Shown here piece after piece: positions 12,138 to 25,281 of a stretch of 64,000 nt of DNA. Under the pieces are notes generated by a model, which was given only the letters and a program-made list of their open reading frames with translations, searched no databases and was not told where the DNA came from. The number at the start of each line of letters is the position of its first letter. The first letter of the stretch is position 1. The stretch is from Lineus longissimus (Eukaryota > Nemertea > Pilidiophora > Heteronemertea > Lineidae): assembly GCF_910592395.1 (NCBI RefSeq), contig NC_088322.1, positions 8,365,431 to 8,429,430 on the forward strand, read 5' to 3'. The position numbers were made by a program, and so were the translations under genes.

Positions 12138-15100
12138 CCACGCCAAAGCTCCCCTTTTCAATGTAAAATCGTAGCCTCCGCCTTCTTCCGTTAACTGTGA
12201 AATGCATCGGATTTCTCACAGCAGAAGATGGTGCATATTATTGTTTAGATTCGTGAACCTGAATCCAATATTTTAATAGCTCTAGGCATTGTTAATGAAA
12301 TGTTTGTTATTCCCTTTCCATTGAATCGATTCATGATTGCCGTTGAAATTCGAGACATTCACCGACAAAACAGGCACCAGCGACAGCGAGTGATAACCAG
12401 AAATTTAAAAAATAAACATAAATCTTGGAATATTGATGTTTAAACGTTCAAAATACCAACTGAATTGATTGATTTCTCCACATTTATTACCAATGGTAAC
12501 TGCAAACAAATTCCATTGATAAACAGAGAAGCAGTCGTTGATTCAATCTGCTGTTTCGTATCAAGTGCTGTATTGATTTTCCCATCCCAGGTCATTCGCG
12601 AGTTATGACGTCAAAAGCGAGATTCATTCATATGTTCGAGGCGACGGTGTATACCAGGGTAGCTTGTTGAAGGTTGGGTTATTAACCTCGGCCTCCTTTC
12701 AGCCCAGTGACCGAACTCCACGGTTATCGATACACGGTCACCTTGGTCTGACAAGACGATGAGGCAGTGATGGGGCTAGTTAGTGTCGTACCGCCAGGCT
12801 TCTGGGACTTTGGTTGGTGGTAACATAACTCTTTACAGCCAGGGAATATCGCTAAGGGTTATTTCAAGGAAAGATCACATCTAATCGTGAAATAGTATAT
12901 GAGTGTGCATGTACGGGAGTCGTTATTTAATGTATTGCTAAAAGAGCATTAGCGAGGTGTTATTTGGTCAAACCTGGAATTGTAGAATTCCAATGTCACG
13001 CTTATTGGTTTATCGAGTCATTGATTACTAGACTGAGTTTGATATTTAGATACTCCAGCTACAGCTAGACCAACATCGACGCAATATCCCACACTCGATA
13101 TTGAGTGCTTGATATCTATTCGTAAGGCCAATTCAAGGCAATTATCAGCTGAGCGCCAAGGCCATGGGCCTCTAGTTGTTTTTTTATCGTTTAGGGGCTT
13201 TTTGACGGTTGGAAAGCAGCACTTGTGACCTTGACTTGTGACCGTTTTGCAGTAAGCATGCACCAAATGCACTATCGATAAGACCTGCAGCGGGGTTTAG
13301 GTAAATGAAATAGGGATCTCGTAAGTTGGTTTTGGCCGATTTATTTCAAAATTTGGCTTTTGCTCTGGCACTGGCAGATGGAAAGAAATATTCCCACTGC
13401 TCACTCAGTGACCTGTTTGTGACATGTTACATGACATGACCTCAACTTACTTCAAAGTACGCACTAATCAATTAAGAGAAGTAATTTATCCTGCAGACAG
13501 TAATGACATGTTCCAATTTCAAAAGTCACATCGCCAATGATGCCCTTAAAATCTGCCTACCACATCAGTGAAGAATACCATCCCTGCTGACGTCATCCGA
13601 TAAATCCTTCCATGTGATTTTCTTACGTTGCTAGGGAATACATTCCGTTGTTCAGGTCGCCGATGACGTCACTAGGAACCTTTCTGCTCATCTCGTTGAC
13701 AGTATCACACGGTACTTGTATGAGGGTAATGACTCGGCGACCTTGAGGAGAAGACTGTTGACTTAGATTCCCGGGCACAGATTTTATACCGACAGCGGAT
13801 TTCCCTTTTTCTTTGAAGATACTAAGAGTTTATTTGCGATGTTATCCACAAGCAGAGATTGAAATGTTCTTCGATTCTGGATGGTTCAATAAAAGCTTTT
13901 TTGATAAACAAATTTTTGAGACGAATTTTTTCTCACTTCAATTCAAGCATTTGGCGCCGTGTAGGTTCTACCATGGGCGGGCCATCGCAGATTCTATATG
14001 ACGGGAAAACATGTCCTGGTAGTCCCCTAACAGGCGCAGTATGCCCGCGGGAACATGTCATTGGTGGATGGGTACAGCATACATGTCACTGTACGGTGGC
14101 TGAATCGGTGGTCACTGCACGCTGGGTGCAACAAATGCGGATACAGTTTGTGGGAAAACATACCACTGACTGATGAATGCAGTTACCACCTTCCTGTCGT
14201 CCTTGGTGCAGTATCTGTACTGAGTTTCCTCTTGAGTAACCAAGGTTTCTTGTACGCAACCGGTCAGACCCCTGGGACTACAGCAACTGACAACATTTCA
14301 CTGGTGAAAGCCGTAAAATTCGCCATGGTGTTTGTACTCTTGTTTCCGTATCCAAGACGGGCCAATTAAGGACTCGCACCCGCCGTCACCCCCCCCCCCC
14401 CCCCCTACACATTTAAGGGGTGGGGCAGTGGTCGTACCAATATTCCAGGGGATCGTCATCAAAATGTTAACCCCTTTTTCGGGGATTTCTTTGTAAGAAA
14501 TCACCTTTTTAACCCATTTATTTCATGTCATTATCATTATTATTTTGAGTTTTTATACTGGAAACAAGATAATATAAGTAAAGTGGTCACACTTTTGACG
14601 AGTTTCAAGAAATCTTTATGAAACAGTACCCCGTTTTTTCGTTTCCTCGGGGATTTGACCCCCTCATTTAAACACAAAACAGAAAATTGGGGCGTGCACG
14701 CGGACTGAGGGGGGCGGGGCAACATAAAAGATCACTACAGCGGTGTAAAAGGAATGGACGACCTAGGAATGCAGGACCCCATACAATAGCTGTGTATTGT
14801 CAACGAATGTGGTTAATGGTTTGGTTAAGCTACATAATCTTCAACAAAGGAACTCGAGGACTCTATTCACTTTAACAAAATGACCGGACTTAGATTCCGG
14901 GGGGACTTGCATTTCTTTTACACCCGTTTCTATGTCAGCCAAAGAGACAAAGGTTATTGCCCGGTGGCATTTGGAGTATTGACTAACTGCGTGATGACGT
15001 TTTGTTTCAAAGGTCATATGGTTTACGTGAAATTGCCAAGGCCTCCTGCAAATCCGTGTGTGATCGAAATATTGTTGAGTTATTGGATGCTTGTTTACAC

Positions 15101-15960
15101 CGACTTTGTTCTACAAAGAAAATAACTTGTATTTTGACAGTAGCGGCTGGTAACAGTCTTCCTTACAGAGTTTTAAACAAAGTTTTTGCCATTACTTATT
15201 GAAGTGTAAAATAATAGAGTCGGATGAAATTAATAATTTGAAACTCCCACATCGATGGAGTGTAGTCCGGTTGGTCGAGTGACCCCCGGAGTGACCATAT
15301 AGCCATCAGCGGGTCAACACCCTGGCACTAGTTGTTTTCAATATACTCCGCCTCTCGACATTTCAAACGACACAGAAGTAAATATGAGCCCCATCTCAGA
15401 ATGGAGGGGTCAAGAGCTTACTTTGGTCCTCGAGCAAACCGATGACTAGTCAACGTGGCTCGAACCAAGAACACCATGCAGACATGATACACATGGACAA
15501 CATAAGCTTGCCATCCCGTGCTCTGTCCTTAAATGTCTAAGCCTCTGGTGATGAGTTCCCAGGGTCGCCGACCCCTGTTAAGGCTTCCCAGGTACGGCGT
15601 AACCTGCATCCTGACTGGACAAGGTGGTTATATGAGGAACTTGACGGCAGACCTAGACTTTTGTCAGGCAAGGATACAACCCATCGCCAGGCCGATCAGA
15701 GCTCGGTATCATCACGACCCAAGAAAGCGTGTAAAAAAGCCGGTACAACCATGGCGTGAGATTTAGATGGCCAGGAGGAAAACACCCGTATGTGCCGCCA
15801 GATGTCATGTCAAACAGACGCAGATCTGTAGGCCTAATAGTGACTTTCGCAAGTGTTGCGATGCTACTTTTGACATATGGCTTGCGAATTTCATTGACCT
15901 ATCGTTACATTCCGTTTCAGTGTACTGTTTAATTGTAGTTCAATGATTTTTCAGCGATCC
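12138..15960. other. Intergenic, no gene seen
   Basis: No recognisable gene. There is a run of 17 C at 14389-14405. Three exact TGACGTCA palindromes lie at about 12606, 13587 and 13665. The short open frames at 13813-14369 show no conserved motif. Confidence 0.4.
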
Positions 15961-15961
15961 T

Positions 15962-16790
15962 GTTACTGCTCTTTGATACTATGTGGTGAACTAGAGTGCA
16001 CGTTCTAGCTGCTCCTTGATAGGTCTGCTACGTCCCAGTGCTGAATTCGAGTGCACATTTTAGCTGCCCCTTGATACTTTGTGGTGAACTCGAGTACACA
16101 CTATAGCTGCTCCTTGATACTCTGTAGTGAACTCGAGTGCACATTGTAGCTGCCCTTTGATGCTATGTCCCCGGCCTTAGTGACCTCGAGTTGACAATGT
16201 AGCTGATCCTTGATACTCTGTAGTGAACTCGAGTGCACATTGAAGCTGTCCCTTGATATTCTGTGCTGAACTCGAGTGCACATTGAAGCTGCCCTTTGAT
16301 AATATATCCCCCCGGCCTTAGTGACCTCGAGTTGACACTGTAGCTGCTCCCTGATACTCTGTAGTGAACTCCAGTGCACATTTTCGCTGCCCCTTGATAT
16401 TCTGTGCTGAACTCGAGTGCACATTGAAGCTGCCCTTTGATACTATATCCCCAGCCTTAGTGACCTAGAGTTGACGCTGTAGCTGCTCCTTGACACTCTG
16501 TAGTGAACTCGAGTGCACATTTTCGCTGCCCCTTGATATTCTGTGGTGAAATCTAGTGCACATTGAAGCTGCCCTTTGATACTATATCCCCCCCGGCCTT
16601 AGTGACCTCGAGTTGACGCTGTAGCTGCTCCTTGACACTCTGTAGTGAACTCGAGTGCACATTTTAGCTGCCCCTTGATATTATGTGGTGAAATCTAGTG
16701 CACATTCAAGATCCCCAGCCTTAGTGACCTCGAGTGCACGATGTATCTGCTTTTTTATCCTATGTGGTGAACTCTAGTGCAAAAATTAAC
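15962..16790. repeat. ~46-bp minisatellite with ~140-bp higher-order unit
   Basis: Tandem units built around GAACTCGAGTGCACATT, AGCTGCTCCTTGATACTCTG and GCTGCCCTTTGATACTATAT. The variant TTAGTGACCTCGAG recurs about every 140 bp (near 16178, 16318, 16457, 16598, 16721), so three basic units form one higher-order repeat. Units decay toward both ends. The minus-strand open frames here are a by-product of the repeat. Confidence 0.92.
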
Positions 16791-16794
16791 ATGT

Positions 16795-19700
16795 AACGCA
16801 CTACCTGTCAACTTTCGAGTCTAAATACTTGCAGGGTTATACAATATAACGTTTGTGTAAGTTTTTTTTATTGGCAAATAAGTGGGATTTCGGTTTATGG
16901 GTCTATTGATAGCAGAAAATTCTTTTCTCTAAAAAAGAGCCTTCTGTGGTGCCCTCGATAATATTACAATGATACAAATTCCGCAGAAAATACACAAAGA
17001 TAATTCACGCTAAAGGGCAAAATTGGTTGCGAAAGTACACGCAAATTCACATCATGGCTTTAATTCCTCAGCCAAACTTAAGTACCGGATAGTCTGACAA
17101 TAAAATTGAACTCAGTTAAGAAATAGACATACATATCAGGTCTTCCTTTAGCAATATTGTTTGCCACAAAATTCAATTCAACTTATCATCAAGTACATTT
17201 TATAATCCTTTTAAAGGACATGAACCTTCCTGACTTATTCGGTCCTTGTTCTGAACAACCGGGCCCTGGATCAAGGCATTTTCCAATAACATGTCTCAGA
17301 ATGGACAGTTGGTATAGCTACCCTTCCTTATACTACAGGAGGATCTTCAATACTGTTTTTATCTTTTCTAATTTTTCGTATTTGCCTACTGTTAGGATCT
17401 CAAGCCCTTCGTACATTATTGATAAAGTTCAAGGTTACATTGGAGACGACAGATTATGACTCTCGTCAGCAAACGAGAATTCAGCTTTAGCAGTGTACTG
17501 CCCTGCCCGCCCACCACCCCAAATTTTAATTCTTACAATACCACAGACCACTAAAACATCCCAGAAGACCATTATCTTTGAAGCTGTCATAATCTGTCTA
17601 TTCAAAAATACTGGTGAACAGATCAGACAATACGTTAAGGAAATCTTCAACCTCAATTAGCAACCTTCACATTACCGTGGTAAGGTGGTTACATACAGTC
17701 TTTTGCGAACGGAGTCTATGGCGTCCCTGGACTGGATGACGGAAAGAAGACCATGCAGGGGGTGGATTTGTCCAGGGCAATTTGAAGGAAAGTATCATTG
17801 TAAGCTGCAGCGTGAAATTAAGACAAAATCGACCGAAAAAAATTCAGACCCACACACCCTGAAATTATCATGGTAATGACTTGTCAAAAATTCTATGGAT
17901 TTATGCCCTGGATGAGGTCTTTCTGCCCTACAAATATTAGGTTTGAGTGAGATATTGGGAAAATGTTATGGCAGGTGATGTCTGAAGGAAAATGTCTTAA
18001 AATCTATTGGTGGTGTGTAGCCTTTGCCAAAACAATGTCATGTACTTTACTTTACCCTATCCGATTTTACTTGGAAACTCGGATGGTGTCCCCGATGTGC
18101 ATCCTAACTTCAAAAGCTAAAACTAAGCTACTAGTATATGAAGCCTGGCCAACATAATTGTTGCTTTTAAATAATTGTTTCAGTGCAGAGGAAATAAAAA
18201 GCTATACTTATTACCTATTGGGGTTTTATAGTGCTATAGCTCCCCTCTCGCACAATCTTGTTGAAACGTATAGGTGTGTGTGGGTGTTATAGGAGCCTGT
18301 CTTGTAATCCAGACACGAACTGTCAGGTGAAGCTGTCGCCGATAGAAGACAAAGGCTGAGGCGTAGCCCCAGTTTTTTTGCCAATAACCATGATTACGGA
18401 ACGACATGTACACGTACGTTTAGTTGTTGCAACATGCGATGTATAGCGTCTCAGGAAAACCTATAGACGCAGTGGTTGTTTAGAGGCGCCTGCCCTTTCA
18501 TTCCAGACACGAGCTGGTGAAGTTGTCCCCGATAGAAGACGAATATTTTATAAAGTATACATTATGTCGTTTCAGGTTCTTGGTAGAAGAGTACGATAAG
18601 GTCCATATACATGTATACTTTAGACAGGTCTCGACTACAGTCGTCCCTATCTTCGTTGGGAATCCGGCCGTTACCAGTCAGGCATGGGTCCGCGAACGGT
18701 GACCACGTGTCGGGAATTTGGTGTCGCATACGACTTGTACCAGGATAAAGGCCTTATATTTTGTTAACTAGGAACGTTCAACACTATGGTATCCGTTAAA
18801 ATAGTACGAAATCTATGAAACGGTGCCGTCAATGTTCAAGTACGACCAACTCTATAGTGCCAAAAGTCGCAGGTTGAAGTGCTCGTAATGGCCTGGGTTA
18901 TTCCAAGACTGTTTTTGGCCAACTTTGAGACGAAAAGTGATGTCCGCCCCTCCCTAGAGAGGCTACTGCCCCACCCCCGACCAAACAGGTCAATACGGCC
19001 CTGTGTCCTTTCCGGCATGAGCAAACATCTTGAATTCCAAGTTGCAGTCGTCGCCTTCTTCGAGTCGTGTCGGTAATCAACATAGTTTTATTGGCCTGTT
19101 TCAAGCTGAATCGCAATGACTACATAAATCGTGCATGAACTATCTAATACAAAATTAATGTAATTGCATGCTCTATTTACACTGAACGATACCAACGCAC
19201 AATTCCAACTAAAGTGCGGACATGTCGCGGTAAGATCTCCCAATGGACAAGGCCGAGGCATCTTGTATTGACATTGCTCAGCTTCCAGACAACGTGCGTC
19301 GAGGGGCGGAGGCTACGGAGGCAATAATTCAGTATGAGTCATAACCTCCTCTCGACGCAACTCCCTGCGGCCAACTTTTCAAAACTATAAGGGCCAGAAA
19401 ACACACATCGTAAGTCTCGCAGTTGGCTTCCTGTGAGGTGGGTCTGTGGTTCCAGACAAACGCCCTTGATGGCATCCAGGCATTGGGATGGCTAAATAAC
19501 ATTCTAGAAATTGCCTGGACGCGGTAGCTCTGATTGGAGGCTGGATTCATGCGACACTAAGTTGGCATCTGTACAAGTCATAAGACGGAGAAGACCCAAG
19601 GAGGCCAATTAACCCAGATTGCTTCCTTTCAACTTCTATATGACGCGTGGACACGCCCGGGGGAGGGGAAGTTTTACCTATACCTCCTAAGTCCCCTTAC

Positions 19701-21235
19701 ACCTGCAATGTTTGCGACGCAGTATGCTGTTACTTCAGCATCTTTTAAACTTATATATACACTACAATAGAGCAAAAAAGAAGGCGTAGGCCCTCCTTTC
19801 TGTAAACGAACGGCTAACGAGAAAAAAATAACCTTTATACTTTCAAGGACGAGATATGACCTTGATCGACTCAACAGGGCGTAACCACACGCTCGAAGAG
19901 TGTTTCTTTGATGACTCTGGAGACAGAAGAGGGAAAACACAAGGTCCCTTTTTGTTTTGTGTTTTTGAATACCCATCATTCGGCCCTAGCAAGCCCGGAT
20001 TTAGGCACACCTTGTAGGAACTTCAAAGCAAGCGCATGAATTCGAGAGAATCCGGCTTAAACTGTTAAGCTACAATGGTCTCATGCAGAAAGATGCTGAG
20101 TGGACTTGATCTAGTTTTGAGAAAATCAGGTTTAAAGTTGACACTGAGCTGCAAGGCTGTACTTACAACATTTTTAAATCAACCCTCTATTCTGTCGTTA
20201 TGCTAATGGGAGTATCAGTACTTAATTTGACACGATATGAAATATGCACTCGACACTGATCTATTAGACCTTCTAATATGCACCGGAGTAACCCAGTGAG
20301 GACACCTCCTTACGAAATTTTTTCAAAGAGAAATAGCTACATGTAAGCAGGATAATGTTTGTTAACTGAGGGGAAGACAGTGCACAACCTTTAGCTAAAT
20401 GATTGGAGCTCATCACATTATGAAAACACGCCGTGTTCATCAATCGTGATGACGACAATTTCAACAACAATAACAACTGGTAGAATGCTTTTATCATTGC
20501 GATGTACCGCTCCTGCGAGTTTTCATATCGTATTTTAAATGTCAATATACTGGTATTTGATATGAGACTCACGTATTGGTAATTTTTCTTTTTATCAAGG
20601 ACAGAAAGGAAATATAGGTTAGCGGGTCGGTAAGCTGAACTATTGGAGAAGAAACCATGTAAAGTTACCACCGGAATGAAACTGGCCCGCAGGAAACTAG
20701 TGAGCTCCTGTTTCGCTGGATATTCTCAACACCTTGATTACAATGAACCACAGTTTACAGTGTATGACAATGCCCTCTGTGCCCACTGTTCCTCGTTTTG
20801 ACGTAAATAATAATGTAGGTTCGTAGTTTATCGCCCATCTTCCAGGAAAGGAAATAATTTCTGGTCCCCTTTAACCTCGTTCTCATGCTCAATGGTAGTA
20901 GCAACGGTGTATACTGGGTAAGGAATCATATCTGATGCCGAGGTTGAAGATAATGTAAAATACGATTATGCTAAATAGGATTGAGCTTTTTCCAGTACGC
21001 CCACTCTCACCATGGTGATGAATGAGATATGTCATCGGCCTTCTCAGTTCTTCTTCTCTTTCTTTCATTTGCTTTTTCTCAGGAATGAGGAGCATCAGCC
21101 GTCCCCCAAACATACAACCTAAGCTCTATATATGTAACGGAAAACATAATCAAATGGAATGAGAGCACCGACAGTGTATATACCACTATATAAAAACTGC
21201 TATATCAAATTTATATAGGGAATTTTATATAAATT
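16795..21235. other. Intergenic, no gene seen
   Basis: No recognised gene. A diverged direct repeat containing GCCGATAGAAGAC or CCCGATAGAAGAC occurs near 18340 and 18522, each preceded by ATTCCAGACACGA or a close variant. The remaining open frames lack conserved motifs. Confidence 0.4.
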
Positions 21236-21470
21236 TCATAAAAACTGTCCAATAGATGAAAGCTATAGCTCGGAAAACAAGCCGTCGATGCCACAATATT
21301 TAATCCATGTGTACATAAATCAAATATATCTGCAACTTCAGAGTTCTCAGTCATGTCAGTTCCCATGTCCTAATCACTATATTTACAGTCATTACCAACA
21401 ATAAAACACTCCGAGGAATGAAAGCCATACAAAAACCGTCGGCACCGCAATTCACAAATATACATAGTAT
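21236..21470 (-). pseudogene. Two decayed tail fragments of opine dehydrogenase
   Basis: Two degenerate copies of the last part of the neighbouring opine dehydrogenase lie in tandem beyond its stop codon. The inner one, about 21366-21455, keeps the stop-proximal segment, and its minus-strand reading still has YGFHSSE where the gene has YGFHSLE. The outer one, about 21243-21285, keeps the part around GATGAAAGCTATAGCTC. Both are far more diverged than the two gene-sized copies are from each other. They are either old tandem remnants or repeated partial duplications of the 3' end. Neither can encode a functional product. Confidence 0.7.
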
Positions 21471-21511
21471 ATACCGTTATGTCCTTGAAACCATCACCAT
21501 TTAACACCGAG

Positions 21512-22946
21512 CATGTCCTAATCTCTACTACAGTCAATAGCAACAAGTAACGCCTCCAAAGAATGAAAGCCATAGCTCTGGATACAAGCCGTTGATGCCA
21601 CGTCCTTCCCAGTCAACTGCCCATCCACCAAATACTCCATCCCAATCTTTTCCTGGCCCCAGTTGATCAATCTATCATGGACTGGAGTCGCTACCCCAGC
21701 AGCTAGAGCAAGTCCCTTGATATAGACAAGCGCTGGGATATCTTCCGTCATATAGCGATGCGTGAAGTCGGGGATAAAGCCTTTTTCGACAGCTTTCATC
21801 GGATGCCTTGCAGTACGGAAGGACCTGTGCGTTGTCAAAACATGGTACATGTCCCGTTTGTTGGTGATTTATTCGCTGTAGTTCTCGCAAAACCATTGAT
21901 GTATCCCCTTGACTTCGTTGAGATCAACCTTCGGTGAAACTGACATGATGGTTCTTGCCAGCAATAGACGTTCTTCGCTGCACTGCTCTATTCAGTCGGC
22001 GACCTCTTGCTTGATGCTCGCAAAAAAAAACCGGCGGTTCATCAACAGGTTCCCCATCCCAGTCCCCCCATTGTCCCTCCATCATGCAGGGATGCATGAA
22101 CGAAAAAGGTATTAATTCCAGTTCAAGGAAATGTTTTGCAAGGTATACCTTAGGCTCTGTTCCAAGCAGCGTCTGCATTGCGAATATAGGGTCAATGGTT
22201 GATGTCGTTCCTTTACTCAACACTACTGAACAGGTTTTCTTTGTCGCGAAAACTTCGGCTTTTTCAACGAACACAACAAACCGGCATGCCCATGGCAAAA
22301 CCCATGCAAATACAGTTGAAATGTTCTCAGCCTTATCTCCGAGTATATCACGAACCTGAAGGGAGAAACCAGGTTCTCCCGGGAGTGCTAGCAACAGGGC
22401 CCCGTCTTTAATGAAGGGTTTTATGGTTTGCAAGTACCTTCTTCGAGCACAAGCAGTAGCTACTGTAGTTAGGACCACAACATCAGCTCCAGCTACAGCC
22501 ACTGCAGGATCTTTGGTGACGATGTCGGGTTTCGATTTGATCTCGGTCTGTGTACCATCTTTGTTGTTGACAACTACAGTAATGCCGCCAGCGTTCCCCA
22601 TAGCCTTCGTCCAACGTTCAGCTTTATCGCCTGTCATGGTAAGGACACGTACCGTTCTTCGACACCTTCTCGAGACGCAGCCAGGCCTGCCATCACATGG
22701 CCGCCGTGGCCTCCTCCGCACACGCAAACTTTGAGAGACATCCTTTCAGATCTGTCGGTAGAATCAGGAATGAAATTGACCGATTGGAGCGAAAATAGAT
22801 TTGCATGAATAATATAGTGATCGCAATAATTCATTTGGAGTAATTGTTTCAATTTACAAAGAGTATCTTAATTAACAATTAACATGATGCGGACCCACAT
22901 ACACGTATTAGGTATTCTGAACTCAATATCAAACCCAGCGATTATC
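21512..22946. repeat. Left arm of large inverted duplication
   Basis: This segment is the reverse complement of 31233-33077 after removal of a 410-bp insertion from the right arm. Homology starts at CATGTCC (21512) and runs through the opine dehydrogenase and its 5' flank to GATAATCGCTG-like sequence near 22946. It covers the whole gene plus about 200 bp upstream. Divergence is low by eye, so the duplication is fairly recent. The arms are separated by about 8.3 kb. Confidence 0.93.
21523..22741 (-). pseudogene. Opine dehydrogenase copy 1, disrupted
   Basis: This is a relative of octopine/tauropine-type opine dehydrogenases, which reductively condense an amino acid with pyruvate using NADH to end anaerobic glycolysis in the cytosol of marine invertebrates. 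The start codon at 22741 leads into the dinucleotide-binding loop (CGGGHGGHV). Compared with the right-hand copy there is a 5-bp insertion at about codon 28, an extra base in a T9 tract near 22025, a TGA shortly after it and a TAA near 21870. The part after these lesions still shows TEDIPALVYIKGLALAAG and the rest of the C-terminal domain. No introns interrupt the homology. With four independent lesions this copy is a pseudogene. Confidence 0.9.
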
Positions 22947-24074
22947 ATCTGCAGACGAGCGATCTTGCTGTCGCACATAGCAGCGATTATAAACGCAGGA
23001 CGCAGCGACAAAAATCGCTCGCTTGCACGGCCCTTACCGTTGATCTCAGATTGCTACTGCCGGCTGAATTTATTTTAACCCCATACTAAATACAATATGT
23101 TAAATGTGCTGATAATTTAGAACATGTATATACATGTATTTGTTAAGTCACACTTATGATAACAAGATCTGATATATAATAACCGTGTTGTTTTTCTTGT
23201 TAATGTGCACGAAATTGCAATTGACAGTGAACCTCTTTCAGAACATGTTTTAAACAAATCTGTAACTGAACTTTAAATGCAAGGATGCGAAACTCGAAAC
23301 CAGTAAAAACGCTTCCCACCGTTGAAGATTTTCAACATACCCAGCATCACTTTCAAAATGGCGAAAAAACTTGCATAGACGTCATCACCCGAGAGAACAA
23401 AAAATCGTGACGTTAACAACTAAAGCAAAATGGACGCGAGAAAGATTTTTACGAATAAAATGGCATTAATGCTGCGTCATTCTTGGAAAGATCAGGGTGT
23501 GGCAACCGCACAATGTGAAGATTATATGGCCAATTCCAGCATCATCTCGACAATGACAATAGAGATCTTGGTTTTTCCAAGTCGTAATATTTCTATTTTC
23601 ATCGGAGATTGCGCATACAAAGCGCCGTAGAAAATCAGATAGAAGTGGTGACTCATCTTGTCTGTGAGGGGACCTTTGCTCTTTGGCTTCTTCACTCCGT
23701 TATCAACGGAATCTCACCCTGGATGCCACCAAATTAGGGTTTCTCCAACATTTTATGACCAAAATAACTGGTGACCCATAGTGTCATATCATCCAGGGTT
23801 CTCTCACTGGTACATCAAGACTATCAGATCAGAAGCGATTGCTCATCATTGGCCTTTCTGAGCGTGTAACCTTTCGCCATCAGCCATTATCGAAAAAGGC
23901 CTCGCATCCTGACTCACCAGGATATTTCCCCGCGCAAATTCGGGTTGTTTCACCTCTGACCTACATTTCTTTATACGTTTATTCTTACAAAGGTTAGGGG
24001 TATTCTTCAAAGATCAGTGGTATCCTAATTCAACGGCTGCCCTTTTCCTTCAACTGCTTCGGCACATTTTGACA
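22947..24074. other. Intergenic, no gene seen
   Basis: This is the start of the spacer between the inverted opine dehydrogenase copies. I see only short open frames and AT-rich unique sequence, with a partly mirrored CATCCAGGGT / ACCCTGGATG pair at about 23715-23800. Confidence 0.4.
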
Positions 24075-24076
24075 TA

Positions 24077-24644
24077 CAGGGTGGTCCAGAAAAAATGCAA
24101 CCGGATACTTCCACTACCATGAAGTTAAAACCATTGATACCGTCCTGTAGATGGGGAATCTTTCTAGGAGAGGAATGATACCAAGATAGACCGATTCTGT
24201 CCAGTAGTTTTTGTTGTAGAGACGTTTTTTTGAAGAAAGGTTGAAGTCCCTTGGCCAGGTTCAATGCAGAAAAACAGAACGCTTCTGTTGTAGGTTACAA
24301 ACATCTCGGTGGTGTGCTGAGGCCTGGTCGTGCTAACACGACCTTAACTCAGTTGCAAATGGTCACTAGGAACCTTGTCAACATTATCTCATATCAGTAT
24401 TATTACGTTACATTTAATCCACCTACTTACTAAGTTCAATTTACCGGCACAGTTCGATGTTTCCAATGCGCGAATGAAGCCTGCCTTTGCTTCACAAAAT
24501 AGACTCAAAAACAAAAACTACTGAACCAAATCGGGTGATCTTGGCATCATTCCTCTCCTAGAGAGATTCCCCATCAACTGTAGTCTATGATTTTAGCCCC
24601 CTGGTAGTGGAAGTATCCTGTTGCGTTTTTTCTGGACCACCCTT
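24077..24644. mobile_element. 568-bp TIR element, GGGTGGTCCAG ends, TA target
   Basis: The left end CAGGGTGGTCCAGAAAAAA is mirrored by TTTTTTCTGGACCACCCT at the right end. The inverted similarity continues for roughly 150 bp inward with about 15-20 percent mismatch, including GGGGAATCT, AGGAGAGGAATGAT and CAGTAGTTTTTGTT. TA flanks both sides (24075-24076 and 24645-24646). Nothing resembling a transposase lies inside, so it is non-autonomous. The TA target and the GGGTGG-type terminus are consistent with the Tc1/mariner superfamily. Confidence 0.85.
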
Positions 24645-24729
24645 TATTGTAACCATATTACCTTCATCGAAATTCCCAAAAGTCTGGGGCAATCATCCAC
24701 CAGGTTTGACTCGATGTTTTTAAAAACGT

Positions 24730-24800
24730 TCTTCTTCTTCTTCGTCTTCGTCTTCTTCTTCTTCATCTTCTTCTTCTCCTCCAATTCTTCTCCTCCTTAT
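24730..24800. repeat. CTT/CTTCGT microsatellite
   Basis: A pyrimidine-rich run of CTTCTT and CTTCGT trinucleotides about 70 bp long, grading into TCCTCC. It is a simple repeat without coding meaning. Confidence 0.9.
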
Positions 24801-25281
24801 CATACTCCACCTCCAATCCTCCTACCTCTTCTGTGTTGTAACTGCCTGGATGTGGATGAATCATTCGCCAAGGGGAGATGGACACCGTCAGGCCTTGTGA
24901 GCATTCTGCTTGCCACTTGAGTTGGGCGCCAATTTGGTTTCGAGAGACTTTCTGCGGAAAGTTACTAATTAAAAGGTGCCCATCGGCCGCTAAAAGTCAC
25001 CCAGGTATCTGATGAGGGAAAAGTTTCTTACGCTATTTGCTGACGTAATTGGTACATTATGTCCATCACAACAAGAGATGAGGATGTCGCTATTTAAAAA
25101 GTAAAGTGCGCCATGAAAGGACTGGATTGACAGCTCCGCAGGTCAGAATCCAGGGACCATGCTTCTTGAGGAATAGTTTCTTCATACTGATTATACCAGA
25201 GGTGGGGAGTGTGAAGAGTGGTGTACGAGTTCAAGACGCTGGCGTAAATTGTTAGGTCGAATGACGATGTTAAATGTATAC

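Noticed and set aside
16101-16424. 107-codon minus ORF
   Set aside because: Shadow of the 46-bp-class minisatellite.
20273-20671. 132-codon minus ORF
   Set aside because: AT-rich, low-information frame with no recognised domain.
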